Source: Simmondsia chinensis (lineage: Eukaryota; Streptophyta; Magnoliopsida; Caryophyllales; Simmondsiaceae). From it: 64,000 nucleotides of DNA. The translations under genes were made by a program, and so were the position numbers. Below are positions 54,342-64,000 of the stretch, in pieces. The first letter of the stretch is position 1; every line of letters begins with the position of its first letter. The notes beneath the pieces are model-generated. The model saw only the letters and a program-made list of their open reading frames with translations, did not search any database and had not been told where the DNA came from. Location: the NCBI GenBank assembly GCA_018398585.1, contig JAGTTD010000011.1:16545346-16609345 (forward strand), written 5' to 3'.

Positions 54342-57300
54342 TCAAGAATTAAAATAGGGAAATTGGCTCAACAAGAAGCGTTTATCTTCCCAGGTGGTGA
54401 AAGACCTGCCCAGATTACACCAGCTTACACGAACTTGCTGACTGTCAGGAGCATTGGGGCTGGTCTGCTAAATTTCTTCCACTGCTGCAAGTTGTAGGAT
54501 TAAGGAACCATTGGAACCCACCTTTGGAGGAGCTGGAGAAGCTCTTTGTCCACACTTAACCTGTTTCTTAAGAAGTGAAACATGAAAAACAGGGTGAATG
54601 TATGAATCGGTTGGAAGCTCAAGCTTGTAAGCCACCTTGCCAATCCTTTCCAAAATCTTGTAAGGACCAAAGAACCGTGCACAAAGCTTGACATTCTTCC
54701 TTACCACTGCTGTAGACTGTCTATAGGGTTGAAGTTTCAAATATACCATATCACCTACTTCAAAATTTCTGTCTACTCTCTTGCGGTCTGAGTACCATTT
54801 CATCCGGGCCTGAGCATGACTGAGGTTCTGCTTTAAGAGCTACATAAGATGTTTCCTTTGCTGTAGCAGTTCAGTCACTTCAACCACTTGTGCCTCCACT
54901 CCTTGCAACAACATTGGGCTGGGAGGATCATAACCATATAATGCCTTGAAAGGTGTTGTGCCCAAAGAAGCATGGAAATGAGTATTATACCAATGTTCCG
55001 CTAATGAAAGCCGCCTACTCCACACCTTAGGATGGCTAAATACCATACTTCTAAGGTATTGTTCAATGCATTGGTTGACCCTTTCAGTCTAACCATCGGT
55101 TTGGGGATGGTAAGATGAAATAAGGGCCAAGTTAGTACCCAAAAGACCAAACAACTCCTTCCAAAAACGACTTGTAAAGAGCTTGTCCCCATCTGAGGTT
55201 ATGGAATGAGGCAAGCCATGAAGCTTATAGATGTTATCAAGGAACACATGAGCCAATTTCTCTGTAGTCACGGGTCGAGCCAAGGCCAAAAAGTGACCAG
55301 ATTTGGTGAACCGATCTACTACCACCCAGATCACTTCTTTCCCCTCTGATTTGGGCAAGCCTTCAATGAAGTCCATGCTTATATGCTGCCATATACCCCC
55401 TGGAACAGGTCAAGGTTGGAGAAGACCTTGGTATCGATGATCACCAAGCTTGGTTTGTTGACAAACCTCACAACTTTGCACAAAATCTGACACTTCCCTT
55501 TTCATACCGGGCCAATTGAAGGAAATCTTCAGTCTTTGATACGTGCCTTCAATGCCTGAATGACCACCCCATGAAGAATCATGAGCAACACTGATAACCT
55601 GATGTCTCAAACCAGTAGAGATGCCAATGTACAACTTCCCTTTGATTTTGATAATTCCTCGGGTAACAGATAATTCTACACCAGAACCCAGGTTGGTCGC
55701 CTTGCTCACACTAGCAGCTACAATACATTCTTGTGCAAAAGTATCATTCTCGTAGGACTGGTGTACTTCTTCCATCCAAGCAGGAGAAATCACATAAATA
55801 TCCCCAATAGAGGCCTGCTCAAGGTCGTCAAACCTGCGTGAAAGCGCATCTGCTGCTATATTTTCCTCGCCTTTCTTGTACTCGATATCATAATCAAGCC
55901 CATGCATCTTCATCAACCCTTTTCTCAATAATCTTGTGACAATTTTCTGCTCTAACAAGTGCTTGAGACTCTGATGATCAGTCTTGGTGATAAAATAATG
56001 CCCGTCCAAGTAATGCCTCCATTTTTCCACCGCGAGCAAAATGGCAAGATACTCTTTTTCATATGTGGAAAGAGCTTGATGTTTTGTACTCAAGGCCTGG
56101 CTAAGATAAGCTATGGGCCTTCCTCCTTGTGATAACATTGCCCTAACACCATTTCCGCACGCATCAGTTTCTAACACAAAGCTTCAAGTGAAGTCGAGCA
56201 TTGCCAAAACAAGTACACTGCACATTGCTGTTTTAAAAGCTTCAAAGGCATTTTGAGCTTCCTTCGACCATCTGAAGGCTTCTTTCTTTAACAAATCAGT
56301 AAGTGGCTTGGCTATAGCTCCACAACCTAAAACTTGCGGTAATACCCTGTTAACCCCAAAAAACCCCTTAGTTGCTTTAAGGTCACCGGGACAGGCCAAT
56401 TATTCATTGCTTGGACCTTTGATGGGTCAGTGGAAACCCCATCACAAGAGATTACGTGACCAAGGTATTCCCTGTGAGTTTGAGCAAAAGAACATTTGGC
56501 CAACTTAGCATACAACTTATGCTCACGCATGACCAAGAATACTTCTCTCAAGTGCTTCAAATGCTCCTCGAATGTTGAACTGTAATCTAAGATGTCATCA
56601 AAGAAGACCAATACAAATTTCCTAAGAAATTGCTTGAAGACATCATTCATAAGAGCTTGGAATGTAGCCGGTGCATTTGTCAAGCCAAAAGGCATGACTA
56701 CAAACTCAAAGTGACCATGGTGAGTCCGGAAGGCTGTCTTGTGCACATCTTGCTCATTCACTCTAATTTGATGATAGCCTTGCCATAAGTCCAGCTTGGA
56801 AAAGACATGGGCTCCATACAATTCATCTAACAAATCATCTATAACTGGTATAGGGAACTTGTCCTTAACCGTCATAGCATTAAGCTGTCTATAATCAACA
56901 CACATGCGAGCCGTGCCATCTTTCTTCTTGACAAGAATAACCGAGGAAGCAAAAGGGCTGTGGCTAGGCTGTATGAAGTTGGTTTTGATCAGATCATCAA
57001 CTTATTTTTCAATTTCTGTCTTCTGAGCATGGGGATATCGATAAGGCCTAAGCCTCACCGGTTCTGCATCACCTTTGAGGGGGATAACATGATCTAAACT
57101 CCTCTTAGGAGGTAGAGACTGAGGTACTTCGAACAAATCTTCAAACTCAGTAACCAGAACCTGCACCTCCGGTTCTGTAATGCTTATTAATTCAGTAGGG
57201 GCTATAGCAAGTAGCTGATCTACCCATTGAACGAGCATTTCTTAATTCCTTTCTTCATCCTGCTCCCTTTCGTGACCTGCAAGTGTGCCTGCTCTGCTAT

Positions 57301-57643
57301 GCCTTGCAAAGTCACCTTAATTCCTTGTATCTCAAAGGAAACCGTGAGGTTAGCAAAATCAAATAACACCGGGCTGTAAGTTCTCATCCAATCGACCCCA
57401 AGCACCATATCACACCCTCCCAAATGAAGGATTCTAAAGTCATAACTGAACTTTCGGTCCTGCATTACCCAACTGAGCCCACGGCATTTGTTTTGAGTGA
57501 TAACTGATTTTCCATCAGCTACGGTGACAACGAGGGGGTGAGTTTTAATCACCTCATGACCCACCTTCTTAACCACTTTAGGATCAACAAAACTATGGGT
57601 GCTACCACTATCAATGAGGATGATGATAGACTTTTTACCTGCC
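54342..57643 (-). pseudogene. Pol region of the Ty3/gypsy element (protease to integrase and tail), nonsense-interrupted
   Basis: In order from the right: aspartic protease with LIDSGSTHSFVDP (about 57615-57575) and MVLGVDWMRTYSP; a linker (57002-57238); reverse transcriptase (56905-56327) with [18 protein letters not shown] and [10 protein letters not shown] (active-site Asp pair near 56594-56599; a stop precedes this frame near 57000); RNase H (56177 on) with LETDACGNGV and TDHQSLKHLL; integrase zinc finger (HDSSWGGHSG...SCEVC) and core WVVVDRFTKS and ITSDGDKLF. A TAG at 55089-55091 falls just before the codon for the catalytic Glu. The tail has DRNFEVGDMVYLKLQPYR, then a TAG near 54470, then VRVSWCNLGRSFTTWED, a chromodomain-like end, and a TGA at 54342. 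The element cannot make a full polyprotein. Confidence 0.88.
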
Positions 57644-58222
57644 TGTTAAGGTTTCGAAGATTAGGTCTTGAAACTTAACCTTGGTTGGGATAGAAAGAGT
57701 ATGAGATTAGAAAGAATATAGAGTTTAGATGAGAGAAAGAAGGGAAAGGAGATGAGATAATAGAGAGAGTTAGATGAGAGAGAGAATATTGATCTCAAAA
57801 TAGAGATTGTGTTTGATATTTGATTGCATAATTCTGAACATTACAATCCTCACTTATTTATAGCAATGAACTACTAACCAACCTAACTATGAACCATCTT
57901 GAACTATCTAGAATATACCTAACTAATGTGCAAAAGGCATTTTGGCGCCAAACTCTACTACTACCTGAAACTAACAGCTTAACCGCCTTAACGCACCTAG
58001 TTTACTGCAGATTTATTAATGCAGGTTGTTACGATGTAAAGTAACAACTAGGCTAATACATCATGACTTAACTTCTAAACAACTAACTAACAACAGCATC
58101 AGCAATTATGCAGCACAACACGCAGTACGGCAGCATATCAGTAGCAGCAACATATCATAAACAACCAGCAGCAACGGCTTAACCGAACACAGCTCGAATC
58201 CTTGAATTCACGAATCATAACA
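57644..58222. repeat. Solo LTR (579 bp) nested in the Ty3/gypsy element
   Basis: Begins TGTTAAGGTTTCGAAGATT, ends CGAATCATAACA, and is flanked by CTGCC at 57639-57643 and 58223-58227. It contains the GATGAGAGAAAGAAGG-type words of the host LTR, so it is a related family. It interrupts the gag-protease junction of the host element. Removing the LTR and one TSD copy leaves the host frame continuous, so the host was coding there when it was hit. Confidence 0.9.
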
Positions 58223-58227
58223 CTGCC

Positions 58228-59813
58228 ATTCCTTTGATTCGGATCGTGCTGTGGGCACCATTTCCTGTCAAGGCTTTCATTGATATTTCCATAGCTGCAT
58301 CATCTATGCTTTCCTCGATGTTCAGATCAGATTCAGCTCCATCAGCCTCAATTTCCTCAGCATTAGACTGTTCTCCAGCACTAATCCCTTCAACAGATAT
58401 GAGAAATTTGGGATTACACCTGTGGCCAAACTGATAAGGTTGGTTGCAACGGTAACACAACCTCTGCTGCTGCTTATCATCAGATCTGTTGAACCGGGTT
58501 CTGGTTGAGCCTTGTTGTTGCTTGGAGTTGCTACTGCGAGGTCTGGCAGCCTCACTTGGAGACAAAATTGTTGATTCATAAAGCTTGGCTTTGGCATAAG
58601 CCATAGTCAATGTTGTAGAATCAACGGCTTCAACCAAGTTTTTCACTCTTGGTTTCAATCCACTTATAAAAGCTTTAACATAATGAGACTCAGATGCTTA
58701 AATTTCAGTTATAATGCTGGCCCGTAGATTCTCAAATCTGGTCATATAATCCCTCACAGATGTCTCTTGCTTCACCTTATTAAATTTATCCACAATATCA
58801 CTATCATCCTCATCACTATACCCATCACACAACTCCCTCGCAAATTCAATCCATGTGAGGGATGGATTGCTCTTCATCAAACTATAAAACCATACCTCAT
58901 GATCACCAAGAAGGTATACAGCAGCTATTTTTACCTTCTCTGAATCATCAATATCATAGAAGTGAAAGTAACGTTCGCACCTCCTTAGCCAAGAATGAGG
59001 TTGCTTCCCATCAAATGCATCAATCTACACTCGAGGCTGTCTGTGGCCACTGCTTCTGCTGTTAGTTACCTCTTCATTATTGCCCGAGCGTGGTTGATGC
59101 CAATCATCAGGTGGTCTATCAAAATGATCCACATTCAATCCCCTCGGCCTGTGTGTATCATCAATTTCAGTGGATCGCACACCAGGTCCAGCATTCCAGT
59201 TGGGAGGTCGAGAAATCACATGCTCATTGCGACCCTGCCTCTCAGTCACTTTAATCTCAGGGTTTCGATTAGGAACTCTCATATCAACACCAGAATTAAC
59301 CACAAAAACAGGCGCGTTCTGTCTTACATCATCCTGAGGTCTGATCGGTTGATTTGTTTGTAAGGCACTTGCTGGCAACAATGGATCTGGAACAATGGGA
59401 GGAATGAGCCTCATAACTTGCTCTCTAATCTTAGTGAACTTTTCTTCCAGCAGCTGCCTTTGTTGATCGAACCTCTGATTGAATCTTTCCTCCAATTCTT
59501 GTGATTGTGGCGAGACTTGATCAGCAATTTTAGCTTCTACCTGCTGAACCCACTGATCGACCCTCACCTCAATCTGCTGAGGTAAGGATTCAGTAAGAAC
59601 TTGCTTGAATTGAGCAAGCATTGTCTCAAACTTACTGTCCATTTGAGCATTTGTCACCCAATCTTGTCCTGCTGCATCACTTCCTCCAACAGCCTCAACG
59701 TAGGATGACTTAGCAGCTGCTCTTGCAGATGCCGATCTTGTGGTAACACCCGCTATCAAGGGAATTTCATTTGCATCCATTAATTTGAAAGCCGAACGAG
59801 GCTTTGATACCAA
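58228..59813 (-). pseudogene. Gag region of the Ty3/gypsy element
   Basis: The likely start is at 59813 (MVSKPRSAFKLMDANEIPLI), close to the PBS. The N-terminal part has a Gln/Glu-rich coiled-coil (SQELEERFNQRFDQQRQLLE). A TAG near 59023 precedes IDAFDGKQPHSWLRRCERYF and VWFYSLMKSNPSLTWIEFA, then SVRDYMTRFENLRASI, the retrotransposon gag core. A second stop lies near 58696. The last part has FISGLKPRVKNLVEAV, a basic linker, and a zinc knuckle CYRCNQPYQFGHRC (about 58420-58462), then an acidic stretch running into the solo LTR. Gag would package element RNA; two nonsense changes disable it. Confidence 0.88.
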
Positions 59814-59814
59814 T

Positions 59815-60158
59815 TGTTAAGATCGAGATTAAATCTTGATCTTAACCTAAGATTAGGAGAGTTTGGGATGAGAAAGAAGCGAAGGAGATGAGAAACTAGA
59901 GAGAATTAGATGAGAGAAAGAAGTTTAATCTCAAAGAGATTGATTGATATTTTCATTTGACGATTATTGATTGATATTTTCATTTGACGATTATTACAAG
60001 CTAAAACCAGCTATTAAAAGAGCAAAATAACAATAGACATCAACTAGCAATTCTCCCGCCAAAAGCAAACCTGCAGCTTAACCGACTAACAAACTTAGGC
60101 GCCAAAACAATCAACTACCCGCCTAATTAATTTGAATTACAACTCGATAGACATAACA
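59815..60158 (-). repeat. 5' LTR of the Ty3/gypsy element (344 bp)
   Basis: TGTTAAGATCGAGATTAAAT to CGATAGACATAACA, adjacent to the PBS (ATTGGTATCAAAGCC on the minus strand at 59800-59814) and TSD CTAAC. Confidence 0.92.
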
Positions 60159-60163
60159 CTAAC

Positions 60164-60480
60164 CCGCTGAAATGTAAAGAAACATTCGTAGCAAAAAAAT
60201 TATTTTATTGATGTTGTACATTTGAAACCAATGAGTATGGATGCATTATTGTATTGATGTTGTACATTTGAAACAATGAGTATGATGAATGTAATGTTGT
60301 ATTGATATTGTGTAGATTTCAATCCGATGAGTATGGATGTATAACCAGATCATACTAGCTAATTTGTTGATGGGAACCATTCAAATTTATGTATGTTATT
60401 TGTTTTGATTGAGGAACTATATTGTTTAAAAGAAGGGATTGGTGAAATGTAGTTCTAAGGTAACTGTGATTTTTTATAAG
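60164..60480. other. Unit G right part, no gene
   Basis: Three diverged copies of TTGATGTTGTACATTTGAAA...GAGTATGGATG lie near 60208-60350. GATGGGAACCATTCAAATTT...GAGGAACTATATTG and GGATTGGTGAAATGTAGTTC follow. The latter parts are the reverse complement of the E1/E2 3' flanks (33640 and 39750 regions), so this end belongs to the same family, inverted. Confidence 0.55.
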
Positions 60481-60649
60481 ACTAATGTACTCAAAACACT
60501 ACCCAAGTCCTCAAAACAAACACCCAAATACTCACTAATGTACGTAAAATCACAAACCAAGTACCCACTAACATGCTAAAAATGATCAAGTGCTCAACGA
60601 AACAAGTAATTGTCTCAGAGGTACTCAGTATCACCATCAAAGAACGAAA

Positions 60650-61960
60650 TCCATGGAATCCTTGTATACATCACCTTTAGGTACTCATCATTGTCGACAC
60701 AAAAATTACAATGAGCATTAGGTGTAGACTCACGAAATATCTGCGTCGACACATAATCGTGTACTAAGGAAATTACCACCCCATGTACACATCACAATAA
60801 TGTACTCAAATATTATTCATCAACACAACATATGTGTCCACACAAATGTATCCAGCCAACATTTGAAAACAAAGGATAATTTGGGAGTCGACACACAAAT
60901 TATAGTGAGCAATCAGTGTCGACACACTTAGCTAATGTGTCGACACATGTATATTGTGTGTCGACACGCATCACAGTGAGCAACGTGTTTCGACACCCGT
61001 AGTGTTTGTGTCGACACACTTATCACGTACCAAAATCATATCCATGTACACATCACAATATGTGTCGACACACGGTATATGTGTGTTGACATATGTTTTA
61101 CAGTGGGCATTATGTGTCAACCTAGGAAATGTATGTGTCGACACGTAACGTTGTGCTCAATATCTAATCAATGTACCCAAGTGGGGCGGCCAAGTACACA
61201 TCACCATAGTGTATTCATGTGTCGAAATACGTTGATCGTGTGTCGGCACATAATTTTGATTTTGCATTTTGTGTCAACACAGGAAGAAACGTGTTGACAC
61301 ATAATCGGGTACACAATCTGCGTACACATGGTTCATACCTATGTACTTATCACCATAGTGTACACAAATTCAGTTATTCATCAACACTTCACATGTGTCG
61401 ACACACTCTGTTCGTGTGTTGACACGTAATGTTTAATTGATTGAATGTTCATTTGAGTAGGTCGTTGGTGATTTTGAGCATCTTTCTCGAGATTTTGAGT
61501 ACGTAACCGTGTGTCGACACATTTTATTTTTGTGTCGACACATCTTTTCAAATCCATGTACACATCACCATAATGCACACAAATTCAGCTATTCATCTAC
61601 ACTTTACATGTGTCGACAAACTCTGAACGTGTGTCGACACGAATTTTATAATGATTGATTGTTGAATTGAGTAGGTCGTTGGAGATTTTGAGCACCTTTC
61701 TGGATATTTTGGGTACGTAAACGTGTGTTGACACATATTATTTTTGTGTCGATGCATCTTTTCACACCCATGTACATATTACCATAATGTACAAAAATTC
61801 AGTTATTCATCCACACTTTACAAGTGTTGACAGACTCTGAACATGTGTCGACACGTATTCTATAATGATTGATTGTTGAATTGAGTAGGTTGTTGGTGAT
61901 TTTGAGCACCTTTCTGGATATTTTGGGTACATAAACGTGTGTCGACACATTTTCACGTAC
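60650..61960. repeat. Palindrome array G-right with 214/215-bp higher-order repeat
   Basis: The longest array. More than 25 full or degenerate TGTGTCGACACA sites occur, mixed with GAGTACGTA, GGGTAC and GTACACATCACCATA words. The right part repeats as a unit: ACACAAATTCAG(T/C)TATTCAT at 61362, 61577 and about 61791 (period 214-215 bp). Each unit has four palindromes and a TTGAGTAGGT(C/T)GTTGG(T/A)GATTTTGAG segment. No coding sequence. Confidence 0.88.
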
Positions 61961-61984
61961 TTAATTTAAATGGATGTGCTCAAA

Positions 61985-62560
61985 TTCACTACTCTTTTTA
62001 ATTAAAATTTTTTTGATACTGAGTACGTCTGAGTACATTTGTTAATTTGAACCACTTAATTTTTTATAAAAAAACACATTTGTTAATTTGAACCACTTAA
62101 TTTCTTAAAAATACACATATCTTAATTTTTATCTAAATTTACAAAAAAATTGTTTCTAAATAGTTTTAGTAAATAAAATTAATTATTTAAAATTTCATAT
62201 AATTTTTTTGCTTTTTTTATAAATAGTTTTAGTAAATAAAATTTAAACTACTTAATTTCTTTTTAATTCATTTTATTTACAAAAAAAAATTTGTTTAATT
62301 CTATGAAATTTCATATAATTATGTCTAGTAGTTTTATAAATAATTTTAGATAAATAAATTTAATTATTTATTACATTAATCCACTTAAATAAAATTAAAT
62401 AATTTTAGATAAATAAATTTAATTTTTATTATACTAATTCACCTAAATAAAATTGTTATTAACAATTGATTTAAACAAAAAATTCAAAAAAATATGCAAC
62501 CAATAAATAGCGATTATCAAGTACAAAAAAATATTTTTTTATACTTACAGATACTTTACT
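61985..62560. other. AT-rich spacer between the last array and NDUFB10
   Basis: Consists of TTAGTAAATAAAATTTAA, TTTAGATAAATAAATTTAAT and CACTTAAATAAAATT repeats at low complexity. No gene is seen. Confidence 0.6.
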
Positions 62561-62740
62561 ACACCGTAAAGCTTTTGAGCCGCATGGGCCCTTTCTGTAC
62601 CCGAGGGAGAGAGCCCAGGCCCACCAGCGGAATCGTATAATTTATGCGACATCTTCAACGAGTACTCAATTATTAGGAGGCACAAGCCACTACACATCAG
62701 CCAACCTAGAGAGAGAAAGAGAGAGAGGAGATCGAGATCG

Positions 62741-63581
62741 ATGGGGAGGAAGAACTTCAGGGTAGATTTTGATGAGTCGCCACCGGATGATTTTGACCCG
62801 GCAGCCCCGTACAAGGACCCGGTGGCGATGCTGGAGATGAGGGAGCACCTTGTGAGGGAGAAGTGGATTGACATTGAGACAGCCAAGATTCTAAGGGACA
62901 AGGTGCGCTGGTGCTACCGCATCGAAGGCGTCAACCACCTCCAGAAATGCCGCCACCTTGTGCAGCAGTACCTCGATGCCACCCGCGGCATCGGGTGGGG
63001 CAAGGACGGCCGCCATCCCTCTCTTCACGGTTTTGCTTCTTTCCCCTTTTTCTGTGTTGTGGAAATTTGAAGTTTGATTTTGGTTGTTCTTTGGTTTTTT
63101 GGGGTCAGTTTTGTTAGGCTATCCGGGTTTGATTTAGATGCCTAATTATGATTTGAACATAAGATGGGAAGAAAAGGAAGAAGGAGAAAGACCGATATCA
63201 AGATTTACATGGAAAATCTGTGAATGACGAAAAAGTCACGGATGGAAGAATTACGGCTTTACTATATTTGAATTCAGAGGGTTACGTGTGTTGTTCTTCT
63301 CCCAAAGTGGCACAACTTTCTCTCTCTCTCTCTCTCTCTTTTTTTTTTTTTTTGGGCAAAAGTCCTACATGAATCATATATAGAGTGCAGAAAATGATAA
63401 ACCCTAAAACATAACGGGTATACTAACCTAACCCGACAAAGCCCAACATTGACCTCCACTTGGAATTTAGGACTAAAAAAACCTGAGACACACACAACAA
63501 ATTTGATTGACCAATTTCTGAAAGGTTTGGTTTTTAATTGGATTGTCAGGTCCAAAAGTGGAATCTGCTGACTCCGAGTGA
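62741..63581 (+). CDS. NDUFB10: NADH dehydrogenase [ubiquinone] 1 beta subcomplex subunit 10 (complex I PDSW subunit)
   Basis: An accessory subunit of mitochondrial complex I (membrane arm, intermembrane-space side). Exon 1 runs from the ATG at 62741 to 63029 and encodes MGRKNFRVDFDESPPDDFDP, YKDPVAMLEMREHLVREKW, RDKVRWCYRIEGVNHLQKCR HLVQQYLDATRGIGWGKD. The family cysteines (KVRWCYR, LQKCRHL) are present. A GT donor at 63030 and an AG acceptor at 63548-63549 give a phase-1 intron of 520 bp. Exon 2 (63550-63581) adds GPKVESADSE and a TGA. The total is 106 residues, the length I expect for the plant protein, and the SLHGP join matches the Arabidopsis form as I recall it. The intron holds a (TC)n/T tract (63319-63353). 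The 5' UTR is GA-rich. No defects are seen; this is the only intact host gene in the window. Confidence 0.95.
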
Positions 63582-63859
63582 TACCATGCAGGGATTGTTT
63601 GAGGTACCCATATGTCTTGTTCTATTGATATGTTGTGAACTTCTGTTATGTTCATTAGTTGTTGAATGCGAATTGTGAATGAGATGCCGTTGCTGCATAT
63701 GAGTTTGATGCCTTGAGAGTATATATATATCTTACAATTTTCACTTGATATTTGATTCTTAATTTAAAGGTTTCAGGAATGTGTCTTTCCTGGTTCCTAT
63801 TATTTCCTGGTCCAGAATTCATTTGGTGAGGGAGCTATTTCGAGTTCGTATAATAATGG
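63582..63859 (+). other. Probable 3' UTR and downstream of NDUFB10
   Basis: AT-rich sequence after the TGA, with no new coding region. The polyadenylation site cannot be placed from sequence alone. Confidence 0.45.
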
Positions 63860-64000
63860 CCAAGTTACTCACGTAAGTGAAAGACTAAACACACTTACTC
63901 CCCGAGTAATTTACAATAGCCATGTTAGTCACCCTAGTAAAAAGTTAGACCCATTGGTCACCCAGCTAGTTAAAATCACAATCCAGTTGCCCAAGTGAAA
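63860..64000. repeat. ~31-bp minisatellite, at least 4 degenerate copies, running off the window
   Basis: CCAAGTTACTCACGTAAGTG AAAGACTAAA, CACTTACTCCCCGAGTAATT, CATGTTAGTCACCCTAGTAA AAAG, CATTGGTCACCCAGCTAGTT AAAATCACAA and CCAGTTGCCCAAGTGAAA are related units at about 29-33 bp spacing. The array continues past 64000. Confidence 0.55.

Larger units (their letters stand above)
54001..60158 (-). mobile_element. Ty3/gypsy retrotransposon (6.2 kb), broken, with nested solo LTR
   Basis: LTRs lie at 54001-54313 and 59815-60158, with TSD CTAAC at 53996-54000 and 60159-60163. On the minus strand the 5' LTR is followed by ATTGGTATCAAAGCC (one base off the initiator-Met PBS), and AAGGGGAGGGGAT precedes the 3' LTR. 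The interior is in Ty3 order: gag, protease, reverse transcriptase, RNase H, integrase, then a C-terminal chromodomain-like tail. Several nonsense changes and a 579-bp solo LTR inactivate it. It inserted into a foldback arm of unit G; CCGCTGAAATG...CATTCGTAGC continues the arm on the right. Confidence 0.92.

Noticed and set aside
12918..61960. CRISPR-like array
   Set aside because: Repeat words are short palindromes with irregular spacing and repeated, not unique, intervals. There are no cas genes and the DNA is plant nuclear.
11030..61980. Defence island, toxin system or biosynthetic cluster as the hidden system
   Set aside because: The recognisable proteins are transposon-type, retroelement-type or NDUFB10; nothing supports a defence or metabolic cluster.
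62545..62901. 118-codon antisense frame overlapping the NDUFB10 start
   Set aside because: Lies opposite the conserved first exon of NDUFB10 and has no recognisable domain; a shadow frame.

Overview
The window is nuclear DNA from a seed plant, most likely a eudicot. It has AT-rich intergenic sequence, densely nested plant retrotransposons, plant-specific transposon domains, and one ordinary host gene at the right edge. That gene is a two-exon NDUFB10 homologue (mitochondrial complex I subunit, 62741-63581). I found no other intact host gene; almost everything else is mobile or repeat DNA.

Layout. 1-716: the 3' end and LTR of a Ty1/copia-like element. 2986-7057: a roughly 760-bp sequence present twice in tandem, the second copy split by a gag-only LTR element (4107-6622, TSD GAGAG). 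7058-7721: a GC-richer LTR-like fragment with a 62-nt poly(G) run. 7722-11116: a 5'-truncated Tat/Athila-like element on +. 11117-17860: transposon units A and B. 18282-27814: a complete non-autonomous Tat/Athila-like element on - (TSD GTATT) whose 3' LTR carries a LINE (20055-22587, 18-bp TSD). 27957-33560: units C and D. 33600-44790: two tandem degraded genes (E1, E2), each joining an HMG-box-like N-terminus, a plant-mobile-like domain and a Ulp1/C48 protease. 45002-49783: a large non-autonomous LTR element (TSD ATCAC). 49784-54000 and 60164-61980: more of the same unit family, with a SINE that has a 5S rRNA-derived head and an RTE LINE fragment. 54001-60158: a Ty3/gypsy element (TSD CTAAC) that itself contains a solo LTR (57644-58222, TSD CTGCC).

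The unusual theme is the unit family (A to G). Each unit combines some of five modules: (1) an array built from the 12-bp palindrome TGTGTCGACACA, degenerate versions of it, and GAGTAC/GGGTAC words; (2) a TATA box and CT-rich 5' UTR right beside the array; (3) a gene, either a putative plant transposon protein (PF20167-like) or the HMG/Ulp1 composite; (4) a long foldback inverted repeat; (5) an ATTCAAATTC-rich tract. Unrelated genes sharing the same array and foldback suggests one poorly described plant transposon family with modular cargo. No recognisable DDE transposase, helicase or other mobilising enzyme for it is visible here.

Exon limits of the decayed genes are approximate. Family names come from motif recognition by eye, without database searches. 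Where a gene is broken I describe the breaks and do not restore it.
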